Positions 1 through 10,612 of a stretch of 64,000 nt of DNA are shown one piece after another (the first letter of the stretch is position 1; each line of letters starts with the position of its first letter). Made by a program: the position numbers and the translations under genes. The stretch covers positions 186,001-250,000 of the forward strand of contig LGRT01000034.1 in NCBI GenBank assembly GCA_001642945.1, in the 5' to 3' direction. Source of the DNA: Rhodobacteraceae bacterium SB2. Lineage in GTDB: Bacteria; Pseudomonadota; Alphaproteobacteria; Rhodobacterales; Rhodobacteraceae. The notes below the pieces were generated by a model. It was not told the DNA's origin. It was given only the letters and a program-made list of their open reading frames with translations, and ran no database searches.

Positions 1-46
1 ATGTAAGAATGGCAACCAGTTTGGCGTATATCGGAAAAAGCTGATC

Positions 47-373
47 TCATAAAATCACGCAGCTCCCAATCAGGTTGAAATTGCCATTTTCAAGTTCTAA
101 ATCGGGGCTGTCAGGGCCCATTATCCAAGCAATATCTGAGGTTCCAAACTTTTCAACGCAATATTTCGTTGCTTCATAACGCCCGGCTTCGCGTGCACCC
201 ACGACACTTTTGACAGCTTTCTTTACGCGCAGCGAGAAGGCTTCAGGAGCATTTTTTTCCGCTTTCAAGGATGCACTAAATTTCACACCGTCAAACGCAT
301 GTTGGTTGTCTTTGTAGCTTTCACCACAAGCGACGCAGAACATGATTGGCAGTATGGCTATCAAGCAACGCAT
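47..373 (-). CDS. Small exported protein / putative lipoprotein following nuoF
   Basis: Product of 108 residues with no function I can name. The N-terminus is a short signal sequence rich in Leu, Ile and Phe that ends at a cysteine near residue 17 (FCVACGES), which could be a weak lipobox. The mature part is polar and ends with a tract containing GTSDIAW and a final Cys near the C-terminus. A longer reading in the same frame begins inside nuoF. I prefer the ATG at 373 because it lies only 4 bases after the nuoF stop, in keeping with the tight nuo operon, and because it exposes the signal peptide. I remember similar short proteins at this place, between nuoF and nuoG, in other Rhodobacteraceae. 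nuoG would be expected just beyond base 1. Confidence 0.6.
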   Translation of the reverse strand: MRCLIAILPIMFCVACGESYKDNQHAFDGVKFSASLKAEKNAPEAFSLRVKKAVKSVVGAREAGRYEATKYCVEKFGTSDIAWIMGPDSPDLELENGNFNLIGSCVIL

Positions 374-377
374 TGTT

Positions 378-1673
378 TTATTCCGCCGCAACCGCATCGA
401 TCGAACCAGATCGCTTATGCGCGATCCGATCCTCGATTTCGTCCCTGAAGTTGCGGATAAGGCCCTGAATCGGCCAGGCTGCAGCATCGCCAAGCGCACA
501 AATCGTGTGGCCTTCCACTTGTTTGGTCACATCCAACAGCATGTCAATTTCTTCAACACCAGCCTCGCCCGTTACCAAACGGTCCATTACGCGCATCATC
601 CATCCGGTACCCTCACGGCACGGCGTACATTGCCCGCAACTTTCATGCTTATAAAACTTAGAAAGACGCCAGATCGCTTTAATAATATCGGTTGATTGAT
701 CCATCACAATCACCGCCGCGGTTCCTAAACCCGAGCGCTGTTCGCGCAAGTAATCAAAATCCATGATCGCATCGCGCATGTGCTCACCGCGGATACAAGG
801 AACCGAAGAACCGCCCGGAATTACGGCTTTTAAATTGTTCCAACCGCCACGAATGCCGCCGCAATGCTTTTCAATCAATTCTTCAAAACTAATCGACATC
901 GCCTCTTCAACAACGCATGGATTGTTCACGTGCCCGGAAATCGCGAACAGTTTTGTTCCCGCATTATTGGGCCGTCCAAAACTGCTAAACCAGTCAGGGC
1001 CTCGGCGCAAAATGGTTGGAACAACCGCGATCGATTCCACGTTATTCACCGTTGTAGGGCACCCGTAAAGCCCGGCACCTGCAGGAAATGGCGGCTTCAT
1101 CCGCGGCATTCCTTTTTTGCCCTCAAGGCTTTCCAATAAGGCTGTTTCTTCACCGCAAATATACGCGCCCGCCCCATGATGCAGGTAAAGATCAAAATCC
1201 CAGCCCGATTTGGCTGCATTCTTACCAAGCAAGCCAGCATCATAGGCTTCATCGATCGCCGCCTGCAATGCTTCGCGCTCGCGAATATATTCGCCGCGAA
1301 TGTAAATGTAACACGCATTGGCATTCATCGCGAAACTGGCAATCAAGCAACCCTCGATTAATGTATGCGGATCATGGCGCATGATTTCGCGGTCTTTGCA
1401 CGTTCCCGGCTCTGATTCATCTGCGTTAACAACGAGATAAGCCGGACGCCCATCGCTTTCCTTGGGCATGAAGGACCATTTAAGTCCCGTCGGAAACCCA
1501 GCACCACCGCGGCCACGCAAACCGGATGCTTTCATCGTATCAACGACCCAGTCGCGACCCTTTTTGATAATAGCCGCCGTACCATCCCAATGGCCGCGCG
1601 CACGCGCACCCGCGAGCGAACGATCATGCATGCCGTAGATATTAGTAAATATCCGGTCTTTATCCGTTAGCAT
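378..1673 (-). CDS. nuoF: NADH-quinone oxidoreductase subunit F (NADH/FMN-binding)
   Basis: The 431-residue peripheral-arm subunit of respiratory complex I that binds NADH and FMN and carries the N3 [4Fe-4S] cluster, facing the cytoplasm. The glycine-rich NADH/FMN motif [10 protein letters not shown] is at residues 54-63. The cluster motif [12 protein letters not shown] is near residue 345, with the fourth ligand in the later TICALGD. Length is normal for the family. It is the last large nuo gene in the window. The small ORF at 1681-1908 precedes it by 7 bases and the putative lipoprotein gene follows by 4, so it is transcribed in the nuo operon. Nothing is missing. Confidence 0.97.
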   Translation of the reverse strand: MLTDKDRIFTNIYGMHDRSLAGARARGHWDGTAAIIKKGRDWVVDTMKASGLRGRGGAGFPTGLKWSFMPKESDGRPAYLVVNADESEPGTCKDREIMRHDPHTLIEGCLIASFAMNANACYIYIRGEYIREREALQAAIDEAYDAGLLGKNAAKSGWDFDLYLHHGAGAYICGEETALLESLEGKKGMPRMKPPFPAGAGLYGCPTTVNNVESIAVVPTILRRGPDWFSSFGRPNNAGTKLFAISGHVNNPCVVEEAMSISFEELIEKHCGGIRGGWNNLKAVIPGGSSVPCIRGEHMRDAIMDFDYLREQRSGLGTAAVIVMDQSTDIIKAIWRLSKFYKHESCGQCTPCREGTGWMMRVMDRLVTGEAGVEEIDMLLDVTKQVEGHTICALGDAAAWPIQGLIRNFRDEIEDRIAHKRSGSIDAVAAE

Positions 1674-1680
1674 ACGCGCC

Positions 1681-1908
1681 TCATTTCCCTTGTTTCTGGC
1701 GGTGCCGCCACATGCGCAGAGACACCACCATAGCCCAAATAAACGCTGCCAAAACAGCGAGATCTATCAATATTGCAAACCGCCCAGCAAGACCCAACTG
1801 GGGACCAAGCCATTGCACAACAATCCAAAGCAGCATCGCGCCCGCGATAACCAGAGCCACCAAACGGCCCTGTCTGTTTTCATGTTGCCCTGCGCCCTGC
1901 GCCATCAT
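1681..1908 (-). CDS. Small two-helix membrane protein in the nuo operon (DUF5337-like)
   Basis: A 75-residue protein with a basic N-terminus, two hydrophobic segments (about residues 17-33 and 43-62) and a basic tail. The second ATG at 1905 also fits well, since AAGGGAAG lies directly upstream. It resembles the small DUF5337 proteins I recall in nuo operons of Rhodobacteraceae; the family name is from memory. A role in assembly or anchoring of complex I is possible by position, but nothing in the sequence shows it. It sits between the helix-hairpin-helix ORF (45 bases before) and nuoF (7 bases after). Confidence 0.7.
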   Translation of the reverse strand: MMAQGAGQHENRQGRLVALVIAGAMLLWIVVQWLGPQLGLAGRFAILIDLAVLAAFIWAMVVSLRMWRHRQKQGK

Positions 1909-1953
1909 CTTCCCTTCGAACGCGAGCCCCGCCGCATCCTTTAATTGCCATTT

Positions 1954-2571
1954 CTAGGGCGTTAAGGCTTTCGCCTGCGCCACCCAATCATCGCGGCTGA
2001 CTCGCCCCTTAAATCCGTTCAAGCTTTCATCCATCCAAGCGATATCATCTGGCCCCCAAGCCATGATTTGATCGAAATGAAACACGCCAAGCGTATTCAA
2101 AATCGTTTCCAACTTTGGCCCAACGCCTTTTATTTTTTTCAAATCGTCTGCTTGCCCGTTGCGCGGCTGCGCCAACGCACCCGGGGCGGTAGCATCTGCT
2201 GCGGTTGCGGCCGGTGCATAAGCCCATTCAGATTTACGCGCGGCAAGTTCAATCTCTCCGGGAAGCTGCGTCGAGGCAGACCCAGTCGTTGCAGCAGATT
2301 GCTCAGCGAAAACGCCGCCAACCGACGGATCTACAGCGCTGGCGTCAACCAAAGGATAAGCGCGCGCGCTGCCGAGCGGGGTCAAAGGTGTGCAAAGGAC
2401 CCCCCCCAACAGCAAACCCAAGGCGACGCAAACGGTCGCGGCAAAAAATACCGCGCCCATAAAGGCTATTTCGCCCAAACCAAAACACATGATGAAGGTC
2501 AACACAGCTGCAGCGCCCGAAATCGCCCAGCAGCCCAGCTGGCAGCTTGTATTCTTAATCGGCTCTAACAT
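1954..2571 (-). CDS. Membrane protein with C-terminal helix-hairpin-helix domain, paralogous to the NuoE tail
   Basis: A 205-residue protein with two N-terminal membrane segments (about residues 14-32 and 36-58), an Ala/Pro-rich linker (60-140) and a C-terminal domain (141-203) containing IKGVGPKLE, the signature of a helix-hairpin-helix fold of the kind found in DNA-binding and protein-binding modules. The same domain forms the C-terminus of NuoE encoded just upstream, about 57 percent identical by eye. The start has a good ribosome site (GAGAGGAG). The gene is in the nuo operon, 39 bases after nuoE. Function is unknown; a complex I accessory or assembly factor is an inference from position. 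Confidence 0.8.
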   Translation of the reverse strand: MLEPIKNTSCQLGCWAISGAAAVLTFIMCFGLGEIAFMGAVFFAATVCVALGLLLGGVLCTPLTPLGSARAYPLVDASAVDPSVGGVFAEQSAATTGSASTQLPGEIELAARKSEWAYAPAATAADATAPGALAQPRNGQADDLKKIKGVGPKLETILNTLGVFHFDQIMAWGPDDIAWMDESLNGFKGRVSRDDWVAQAKALTP

Positions 2572-2610
2572 ATTGAAACTCCTCTCTAATGGAACTCGCG
2601 CTTAAAAACG

Positions 2611-3657
2611 CTATTCCTTTATACCATGAGTTTGAGTTTTCGTCTTGTTTTGCGCGACAAGTGCATCTGCCTGCTCTGGCCAAGCATCACGGCTAGCACA
2701 GCCTTTGAAGCCTGGGAAATGCGCGTCAGCCCAGGCCACATTTTCGGCGGTCCATTTTGAAATTTGGTCAAAGTGAAAGATACCAGCAGCGTTTAAAAGC
2801 GCCTTTAACTTTGGACCAATACCTTTGATTAGGCCCAAATCATCAGCGCCCGCTTTGCGCGCCACCTTCAAAAGCCGCGGCTGTTTCGGCACAATGCCTG
2901 TTGAGCTATCAGTTGCACCGGATTTAGCACCTTTGGCGTTTGTCTTTGATTTGCCAAGCCACGGCGTTGTCACCGGCACTTCGCTTCCATCGATGCGCTT
3001 GAGTGTATCGTTGAGTTCAACCGCTAGCGCGGCACTGGCGTTATGGGCCTGGCGGTTAGCTTCATATTGCTTCAGAGACGTCGCGCCCCCCAAAGGTTCG
3101 CAAGAAAAACGCCCGTTTTGTGGGCCCGGCAGCGGTATCGTGCCCTCTGCCATCTCATCGATCATCGCGGCAAAGCCGTCTGCCGTTAGGTTTTCGTAAT
3201 AATCCTTGCCGATCTGGGCCATTGGCGCGTTTGTACAAGCGCCCAAACACTCGACCTCTTCCCAGCTGAACCTCCCGTCAGCTGAAAGCTGATGGGCCTC
3301 GGATGCGATTTTTTCCCGACAAACTGAGATCAGATCTTCCGCGCCACATATCATACAGGATGTGGTTCCACAGACTTGAATATGCACAACAGATCCAACT
3401 GGTTGCAATTGAAACATAAAGTAAAACGTCGCCACTTCCAACGCCCGCATATACGCCAAGCCGAGCATATCCGCTACGGCTTCGATGGCAGGACGTGGCA
3501 ACCAACCCACTTGTTCTTGCGCGCGCCAAAGAAGCGGGATGATTGCCGAAGCTTGGCGGCCTTCGGGGTATTTGCTTATTTGCGCTTCCGCCCAAGCTTT
3601 ATTTGCAGACGTAAACTCAAAACTATCCGGTTGATCAGGGTGTAAGCGGCGCAGCAT
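2611..3657 (-). CDS. nuoE: NADH-quinone oxidoreductase subunit E with C-terminal extension
   Basis: The 24-kDa type subunit of complex I, carrying the N1a [2Fe-2S] cluster. The thioredoxin-like core covers about residues 10-175, with the four cluster cysteines at 96, 101, 137 and 141 (VCGTTSC and CLGACTNAP). At 348 residues it is about twice the bacterial standard length. The extra part is a variable linker (180-265) and a helix-hairpin-helix-like domain (271-335, motif IKGIGPKLK). Extended NuoE proteins of this sort are what I remember from Rhodobacteraceae. Its ATG shares one base with the nuoD stop (TAATG), so translation is probably coupled. Confidence 0.95.
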   Translation of the reverse strand: MLRRLHPDQPDSFEFTSANKAWAEAQISKYPEGRQASAIIPLLWRAQEQVGWLPRPAIEAVADMLGLAYMRALEVATFYFMFQLQPVGSVVHIQVCGTTSCMICGAEDLISVCREKIASEAHQLSADGRFSWEEVECLGACTNAPMAQIGKDYYENLTADGFAAMIDEMAEGTIPLPGPQNGRFSCEPLGGATSLKQYEANRQAHNASAALAVELNDTLKRIDGSEVPVTTPWLGKSKTNAKGAKSGATDSSTGIVPKQPRLLKVARKAGADDLGLIKGIGPKLKALLNAAGIFHFDQISKWTAENVAWADAHFPGFKGCASRDAWPEQADALVAQNKTKTQTHGIKE

Positions 3658-4870
3658 TAGCGGTCAATCTCTCCAAAAACAACGTCCATCGTACCAATGA
3701 TTGCAGCCACATCCGCAAGTTGGTGCCCGGACGCGATGTAATCCATAGCTTGCAAATGCAAGAACCCTGGCGCACGCAACTTTGCCCGATACGGTTTATT
3801 GCTGCCATCCGCCACCAAATACACGCCAAACTCACCCTTCGGGGCTTCTACCGCAGCGTAAACTTCACCGGCGGGAACATGAAAACCTTCTGTGTAAAGT
3901 TTAAAATGATGAATAAGCGCTTCCATCGATTGCTTCATCTCGGTGCGCTTTGGCGGTGTCAGCTTACCACGCGCCAAAACATCGCCTTTTTCGACACGTA
4001 ACTTAGCAATGGCCTGCCGAATAATCGAAACCGATTGGCGCATTTCTTCCATCCGCACCAAATAGCGATCATAACAATCCCCGTTCTTTCCAACCGGGAT
4101 TTGAAACTCAAACTCATCATAGCACTCATATGGCTGTGCGCGCCGTAGATCCCAAGCCAAACCGGATCCACGCACCATCACGCCCGAGAAGCCGTAATTC
4201 AGAATATCTTCTTCGCTGATCACACCAATATCGGCATTGCGCTGCTTGAAAATTCGGTTTTCTGTTAATAGCCCATCGATGTCATCCATCACTTCTGGAA
4301 ACGCCAAGGCCCAAGCCTCTATATCATCGATCAAATCATCGCTGATATCCTGATGCACCCCTCCGGGACGGAAATAAGCCGCATGCAAACGCGCGCCGCA
4401 CGCGCGTTCATAAAACACCATCAGCTTTTCACGCTCTTCGAAACCCCAAAGAGGCGGCGTCAAGGCGCCCACATCCATCGCCTGCGTTGTCACATTCAAC
4501 AAGTGATTTAAAACGCGGCCTATTTCACTGTAAAGAACCCGTATCAGCGAGGCACGACGTGGCACCTCGACGCCGGTCAGCTTTTCAATCGCCAAACACC
4601 ACACATGTTCTTGGTTCATCGGGGCGACATAATCCAGCCGGTCAAAATAGGGCAGATTCTGCAAATAAGTGCGGCTTTCCATCAACTTCTCAGTGCCACG
4701 ATGCAACAGGCCAATATGCGGATCGCAGCGCTCTACGATTTCGCCATCAAGCTCCAAGACCAGCCGCAACACACCATGCGCCGCCGGATGCTGAGGGCCA
4801 AAATTTATGTTGAAATTTCGAATTTTCTGTTCGCCCGTCAGCGCATCGTTAAATTCGTTGGAGCCATCCA

Positions 4871-4874
<4 letters not shown>
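3657..4874 (-). CDS. nuoD: NADH-quinone oxidoreductase subunit D
   Basis: The 49-kDa subunit of complex I (405 residues), which with NuoB forms the quinone-binding pocket. It opens with the conserved stretch [14 protein letters not shown] around residue 22 and has [12 protein letters not shown] near residue 58, both hallmarks of the family. The C-terminus ends with DVVFGEIDR as in other alphaproteobacterial NuoD. NuoC and NuoD are separate here rather than fused. The start codon overlaps the nuoC stop by four bases (ATGA), and the stop overlaps the nuoE start by one. Confidence 0.97.
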
Positions 4875-6386
<1,512 letters not shown>

Positions 6387-6471
6387 ATTTTGGCGTTACG
6401 GTGGCAAACCCAACGCCCAGTTGGCTTGGCGAGGGTTTACCCCTCTGGGAACTCGGGGTCAACATGCCAAG
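6387..6471 (-). promoter_or_regulatory. Structured 5' leader of the nuo operon with two competing hairpins
   Basis: On the coding (minus) strand this stretch reads as a series of pairable segments. CTTGGC and GCCAAG (6466-6471 and 6425-6430) close a domain that contains GAGGG-GTAAA-CCCTC (6431-6445). Next comes CCAAC-TGGGC-GTTGG, and overlapping it GGCGTT with AACGCC (6412-6417 and 6392-6397). The last two hairpins share GTT and cannot both form. AACGCC lies 6-11 bases before the nuoA ATG, where a ribosome site would be. This looks like a translation-control element. The pairing was found by eye; no known RNA family is claimed. Confidence 0.45.
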
Positions 6472-6576
6472 AGAAGAATTCACCGCCCAGAATAGCGCAA
6501 CCTAACCATATTGATCGCAAACCTCTAAAATTCGGAAAATTCGATCAAAAAAATCTCGTTTCAAACCATAAAAAAT

Positions 6577-8511
6577 TTAATTTTGATCATTTTTTAGCTG
6601 AATAAGCAGTGCTTGCGCCTCAACATAAGCGCCCTCTTGCACAGCAATCTCATCAACCCTGGCGGAAAAAGGGGCAGAGAGCACTTGCTGCATCTTCATT
6701 GCCTCTAACGTGATCAAAGGCTGGCCCTCTTCCACCTCCTGCCCCGCGCTCACAGATACTGCTATTACAAGCCCGGGCATCGGAGCCTCGATCTGTGTTG
6801 TGCCAACAGCAGCCACTTCCGCGCGGCTTAAAGGGTCAATTAGCTTCAGCGCTATACCGCCCTGATCAAACACTGTGATATCGCGCCCCGCCCGGTGAGC
6901 CGCCGGCAAAGCCTCCCCCTCAAATTGCCACCCCGCATCGCTGTAAACCGCGGGATAATCTGCACCCTGCCATTTTAAAATAATTTGGTTTTCAATCAGC
7001 TGTACCGGCAATACGATCTGTTGCCCCTCAAAGATTACTTGCACCCTTTGTGACGCGCCTTTCCAAAGACAAAACCCGCTTAAACGCGACTTGGTGGCCT
7101 GGTTCCCAACAGCACAGACCACGCCCGCCAATAGGGCGCGTGCCGTCAACTTGACCGGCGCAGTCAGCACGGATGAATTTCTAGAAATCAAACCTGTATC
7201 GAGCCGGCAGGATGTGAAATCGCTAATTTGGGTTAACGCAGCGAGAAAACCCAGATTTGTCTTAATACCGGCAATCTCAATCGCGGCCAAGCTCTGACCC
7301 ATTTTATCGATCGCCGCGCGCCGATTTTGACCAAACACGATAACTTTCGCCAACATCGGGTCGTAAAATGCGCTTATCATATCATTGGCAATTACCCCAG
7401 AATCGATGCGGCACGCGCTGGGAAAGGCCAAATGCGTCAACTGTCCCGCCATTGGCAAAAAATCTTGCTGGGGATCTTCGGCGTAAAGCCGCGCTTCGAT
7501 CGCATGGCCAGTGATCTTTAAATCTTTTTGCTGCATTGGCAATTTACCGCCCGCGGCCACATTTAACTGCCACTCCACGAGATCCACGCCGGTAATGGCT
7601 TCGGTCACAGGATGCTCAACTTGCAAACGGGTGTTCATTTCCATGAACCAAAAGCGATCTTCACGCAGCCCATCAGATCCATCAACAATGAACTCAACCG
7701 TGCCTGCTCCGCGATATTCTATAGCCTTGGCCGCTGCAACTGCAGCCTTGCCCATCACCGCGCGCATCTGCTTGGTCATCCCGGGCGCCGGCGCTTCCTC
7801 GACAACTTTTTGATGGCGCCGCTGTAAAGAGCAATCTCGTTCAAATAAATGCAGAACATCCGTCCCGTCACCAAATACCTGCACTTCAATATGACGCGGT
7901 TGCGAAATGAATTTTTCAAGTAAAACATCGCCATTGCCAAAGGCATTTACCGCCTCAGAACGCGCCTCGGATAGCGCTGCTGCAAAGGCATCAGCCGTAT
8001 CGACCAAACGCATACCTTTCCCACCGCCGCCCGCAACCGCCTTAATCAAAACCGGAAATCCAATTTTTTCAGCCTCTTTAAGCAAACGCGCGGGATCTTG
8101 ATGGCCAGAAAACCCAGGCACCACGGGCACTCCTGCCTTCGCCATAAGGGCCTTCGCCGAGTCTTTTAACCCCATGGCTCGAATGGCGCTGGCCGAGGGC
8201 CCAATAAAAACCAAACCCGCAGCCTCTACCGCCTCAACAAACTCAGGGTTTTCGGATAAAAACCCATAACCAGGATGAATAGCCTGCGCCCCAGAGCTTA
8301 AAGCGGCGGCAATTATTTTATCACCGCAAAGATAGCTTTGCGCTGGCAATGCGCCACCAATATGAACCGCGTGATCGGCCTGCAAAACATGTTGTGCATT
8401 TTGATCCGCGTCGGAATACACCGCGATGCAACGCACCCCCATTCGCTGCGCGCTACGCATCACGCGCAAGGCAATTTCACCACGATTCGCGATTAAAATA
8501 CCCTCAAACAT
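6577..8511 (-). CDS. mccA: 3-methylcrotonyl-CoA carboxylase biotin-carrying alpha subunit
   Basis: 644 residues: biotin carboxylase domain (1-445), with the ATP-grasp glycine loop VAGGGGKGMR near residue 163 and the catalytic EMNTRLQVEHPVTE near 290, then a linker domain and a C-terminal biotinyl domain whose attachment lysine is in EAMKMQ near residue 609. It carboxylates biotin for transfer by MccB, making 3-methylglutaconyl-CoA in leucine breakdown. Assignment to MCC rather than propionyl- or acetyl-CoA carboxylase rests on the neighbours mccB and ivd. A clear ribosome site (AAGAGG) lies 6 bases before the ATG. The 95-base gap from mccB holds a tandem repeat and a perfect palindrome. Confidence 0.9.
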   Translation of the reverse strand: MFEGILIANRGEIALRVMRSAQRMGVRCIAVYSDADQNAQHVLQADHAVHIGGALPAQSYLCGDKIIAAALSSGAQAIHPGYGFLSENPEFVEAVEAAGLVFIGPSASAIRAMGLKDSAKALMAKAGVPVVPGFSGHQDPARLLKEAEKIGFPVLIKAVAGGGGKGMRLVDTADAFAAALSEARSEAVNAFGNGDVLLEKFISQPRHIEVQVFGDGTDVLHLFERDCSLQRRHQKVVEEAPAPGMTKQMRAVMGKAAVAAAKAIEYRGAGTVEFIVDGSDGLREDRFWFMEMNTRLQVEHPVTEAITGVDLVEWQLNVAAGGKLPMQQKDLKITGHAIEARLYAEDPQQDFLPMAGQLTHLAFPSACRIDSGVIANDMISAFYDPMLAKVIVFGQNRRAAIDKMGQSLAAIEIAGIKTNLGFLAALTQISDFTSCRLDTGLISRNSSVLTAPVKLTARALLAGVVCAVGNQATKSRLSGFCLWKGASQRVQVIFEGQQIVLPVQLIENQIILKWQGADYPAVYSDAGWQFEGEALPAAHRAGRDITVFDQGGIALKLIDPLSRAEVAAVGTTQIEAPMPGLVIAVSVSAGQEVEEGQPLITLEAMKMQQVLSAPFSARVDEIAVQEGAYVEAQALLIQLKNDQN

Positions 8512-8522
8512 GCAAGCCTCTT

Positions 8523-8558
8523 ATGTGCGATTTCATGCCAATGTGCGGTTTTATGCCA
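8523..8558 (-). repeat. Two tandem 18-bp repeats before mccA
   Basis: Bases 8523-8540 and 8541-8558 are direct tandem copies of an 18-base unit with 16 identities (plus strand ATGTGCGATTTCATGCCA and the next copy with two changes). They lie immediately upstream of the mccA ribosome site on the coding strand and next to the palindrome at 8562-8583. They may be paired binding sites for a regulator or a leader RNA element. Confidence 0.6.
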
Positions 8559-8561
8559 AAC

Positions 8562-8583
8562 TGACCAAATATAAATTTGGTCA
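8562..8583. promoter_or_regulatory. Perfect palindrome between mccB and mccA
   Basis: A 22-base inverted repeat with perfect 9-base arms TGACCAAAT and ATTTGGTCA and a 4-base centre (ATAA). Its symmetry, AT-rich centre and location upstream of mccA suggest an operator for a dimeric regulator (the TGACCA half-site is reminiscent of GntR-type operators), giving mccA its own control point inside the operon. As RNA it would be a hairpin without a U-tract, so a terminator is less likely. Confidence 0.45.
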
Positions 8584-8606
8584 CACGCGCTGCGCCTGCG
8601 CTTATG

Positions 8607-10211
8607 TTACATTCTGAATAGGCCAAAGCGGGTCTCCTCTATGGGCGCGTTTAAGGCGGCCCGCAATGAGCAATAAAGCGTCTCACGGGTTTTTCGCGGA
8701 TCGATGATCCCGTCATCCCAAAGTCGCGCCGAGGCGTAAAGCGGATGCGATTGCTCTTCAAACATATCCAAAGTGGGTTTTTGAAAGGCCGCTTCTTCCT
8801 CTGCAGACCAAACGCCGCCCGCGCGCTCAATATTATCACGCTTCAACGTGGCCAAAACTTGCGCGGCTTGCGCGCCGCCCATCACCGAAATTCGGCTATT
8901 GGGCCAAGTCCATAAAAAACGCGGCTGATAGGCACGCCCCGACATGCCGTAATTCCCCGCCCCAAAACTTCCCCCGATCAGAACCGTCACTTTAGGCACT
9001 GCCGTGGTGGCAACCGCTGTCACCATTTTTGCACCATGGCGGGCTATACCTTCATTCTCGTAGCGCTGCCCCACCATGAAGCCTGTGATATTTTGTAAAA
9101 ACACCAATGGTATTTTTCGTTGGCTGCAAAGTTCAATGAAATGCGCGCCTTTTTGCGCCGCTTCGCTCAGCAAGACCCCGTTATTGGCGACAATTCCGAC
9201 AGGGCACCCCATCACATGCGCAAAGCCTGTTACCAAAGTTGTACCGAAACGGGCTTTAAACTCATCAAACCGTGAACCATCAACCAGACGCGCCAACACC
9301 TCGCGAATATCATATTGACTTCGCAAATCTCGCGGCACAACGCCCAAGATTTCGTTTGGATCATATTGGGGATCCTCGGCAGGTTGCAAATTTGGCAGAT
9401 CCAATTTTGGACGATTGAGATTGGCCACAGCTTGGCGCGCCAAAGCCAGCGCGTGATCATCATCCTCAGCCAAATAGTCAGCCACCCCAGATAAGCGTGT
9501 ATGCACATCCGCGCCACCAAGATCTTCGGCGCTTACAATTTCTCCCGTTGCAGCCTTGACCAAGGGGGGACCAGCTAAGAAAATCGTTCCCGCGCCGCGC
9601 ACGATAATTGTGATATCAGACATCGCCGGAACATAGGCACCACCCGCTGTGCAAGAGCCCATCACCACGGCAATTTGCGCGATGCCTTTTGCCGACATTC
9701 TGGCTTGATTATAAAAAATCCGCCCAAAATGGTCTCGATCGGGGAAAACATCATCTTGATTGGGCAAGTTGGCACCGCCACTATCCACCAAATACAGGCA
9801 GGGCAAATGACATTCTTCTGCGATCTCCTGCGCGCGCAAATGCTTTTTGACGCTCATCGGGTAATAGGTTCCCCCTTTAACCGTGGCATCATTGCAAATG
9901 ATCATACAGTCCAAACCGTGCACCTGACCAATGCCCGCAACCAGCCCAGCCGATGGCGCATCGCCATTATACAGGCCATGCGCCGCGGTCGCGCCAATTT
10001 CCAAAAACGAGCTTCCATAATCCAACAAATTAGCCACCCGTGCGCGCGGCAGCATTTTGCCACGGTCCAAATGACGCTGCCGGGCCTTTTCGCCGCCGCC
10101 TGCCGCTGCAAGCTCGGCCGCCGATCGAACCAAGTCTAGGCTTTCCAGATGCGCAGATTGATTACTCATGAAATCTTCTGATGCCGTTTTTATTTTAGAG
10201 AAAAGACGCAT
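8607..10211 (-). CDS. mccB: 3-methylcrotonyl-CoA carboxylase beta (carboxyltransferase) subunit
   Basis: 534 residues. Both acyl-CoA carboxyltransferase halves are present. The N-half has GKMLPRARV and [23 protein letters not shown], typical of MCC rather than PCC beta subunits. The C-half has [15 protein letters not shown], which helps form the acyl-CoA site. It moves CO2 from biotin on MccA to 3-methylcrotonyl-CoA. A start at 10253 (in-frame upstream) is possible, but MRLFSK... at 10211 matches the family N-terminus. With this start it overlaps the preceding small ORF by 17 bases. Part of the ivd-orf-mccB-mccA leucine unit. Confidence 0.94.
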   Translation of the reverse strand: MRLFSKIKTASEDFMSNQSAHLESLDLVRSAAELAAAGGGEKARQRHLDRGKMLPRARVANLLDYGSSFLEIGATAAHGLYNGDAPSAGLVAGIGQVHGLDCMIICNDATVKGGTYYPMSVKKHLRAQEIAEECHLPCLYLVDSGGANLPNQDDVFPDRDHFGRIFYNQARMSAKGIAQIAVVMGSCTAGGAYVPAMSDITIIVRGAGTIFLAGPPLVKAATGEIVSAEDLGGADVHTRLSGVADYLAEDDDHALALARQAVANLNRPKLDLPNLQPAEDPQYDPNEILGVVPRDLRSQYDIREVLARLVDGSRFDEFKARFGTTLVTGFAHVMGCPVGIVANNGVLLSEAAQKGAHFIELCSQRKIPLVFLQNITGFMVGQRYENEGIARHGAKMVTAVATTAVPKVTVLIGGSFGAGNYGMSGRAYQPRFLWTWPNSRISVMGGAQAAQVLATLKRDNIERAGGVWSAEEEAAFQKPTLDMFEEQSHPLYASARLWDDGIIDPRKTRETLYCSLRAALNAPIEETRFGLFRM

Positions 10212-10566
10212 TTTGACCTCCGATAAACGCTGCCTGCAAATCATCAGAGCCAAGAGGCGCGCGCGATGTGCCGATCAATTGCCCCCAAGGCGCGATCAGA
10301 AAGCGATAAGGTGCTGCGGCGCCTGGCTGGCAAATCACCTCAAGGCGCACCCAAAGCAAATGATGCGGCGTTGCATAGCAATCGCTCTCAGACCCGCTAT
10401 GCCCCTCTTTGGTTGAGGCGATGATATAGTGCGTTGCATAAAAGGTGATGGTTGCTGTCTCATCCAAAACGGCAGCTTTCACCCCCAAACGCAACGCCAA
10501 AAAAAGTAAGAGCAGGCAAAATACGCCCAAAACAAACCAGGCGGGATGCAAGTTTCGCAGCGTCAC
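10195..10566 (-). CDS. Single-pass membrane protein between ivd and mccB
   Basis: A 123-residue protein with one N-terminal hydrophobic helix (about residues 9-29) and a periplasm-facing soluble part with two Cys. I do not recognise a domain. Small ORFs of this type in the same ivd-mccB interval are familiar from other roseobacters, so it is probably real and co-transcribed. It starts 46 bases after ivd and overlaps the mccB start by 17 bases, suggesting coupled translation. Function unknown. Confidence 0.65.
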   Translation of the reverse strand: MTLRNLHPAWFVLGVFCLLLLFLALRLGVKAAVLDETATITFYATHYIIASTKEGHSGSESDCYATPHHLLWVRLEVICQPGAAAPYRFLIAPWGQLIGTSRAPLGSDDLQAAFIGGQNASFL

Positions 10567-10612
10567 CTGACGCCCGCCTTTATATCAGCCATTATGATCC
10601 GCCTCTTCCCCA

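Noticed and set aside
374-499. N-terminal extension of the small lipoprotein into nuoF
   Set aside because: The added residues are an antisense-free but non-family shadow of nuoF coding sequence, and the ATG at 373 gives a signal peptide and operon-like spacing.
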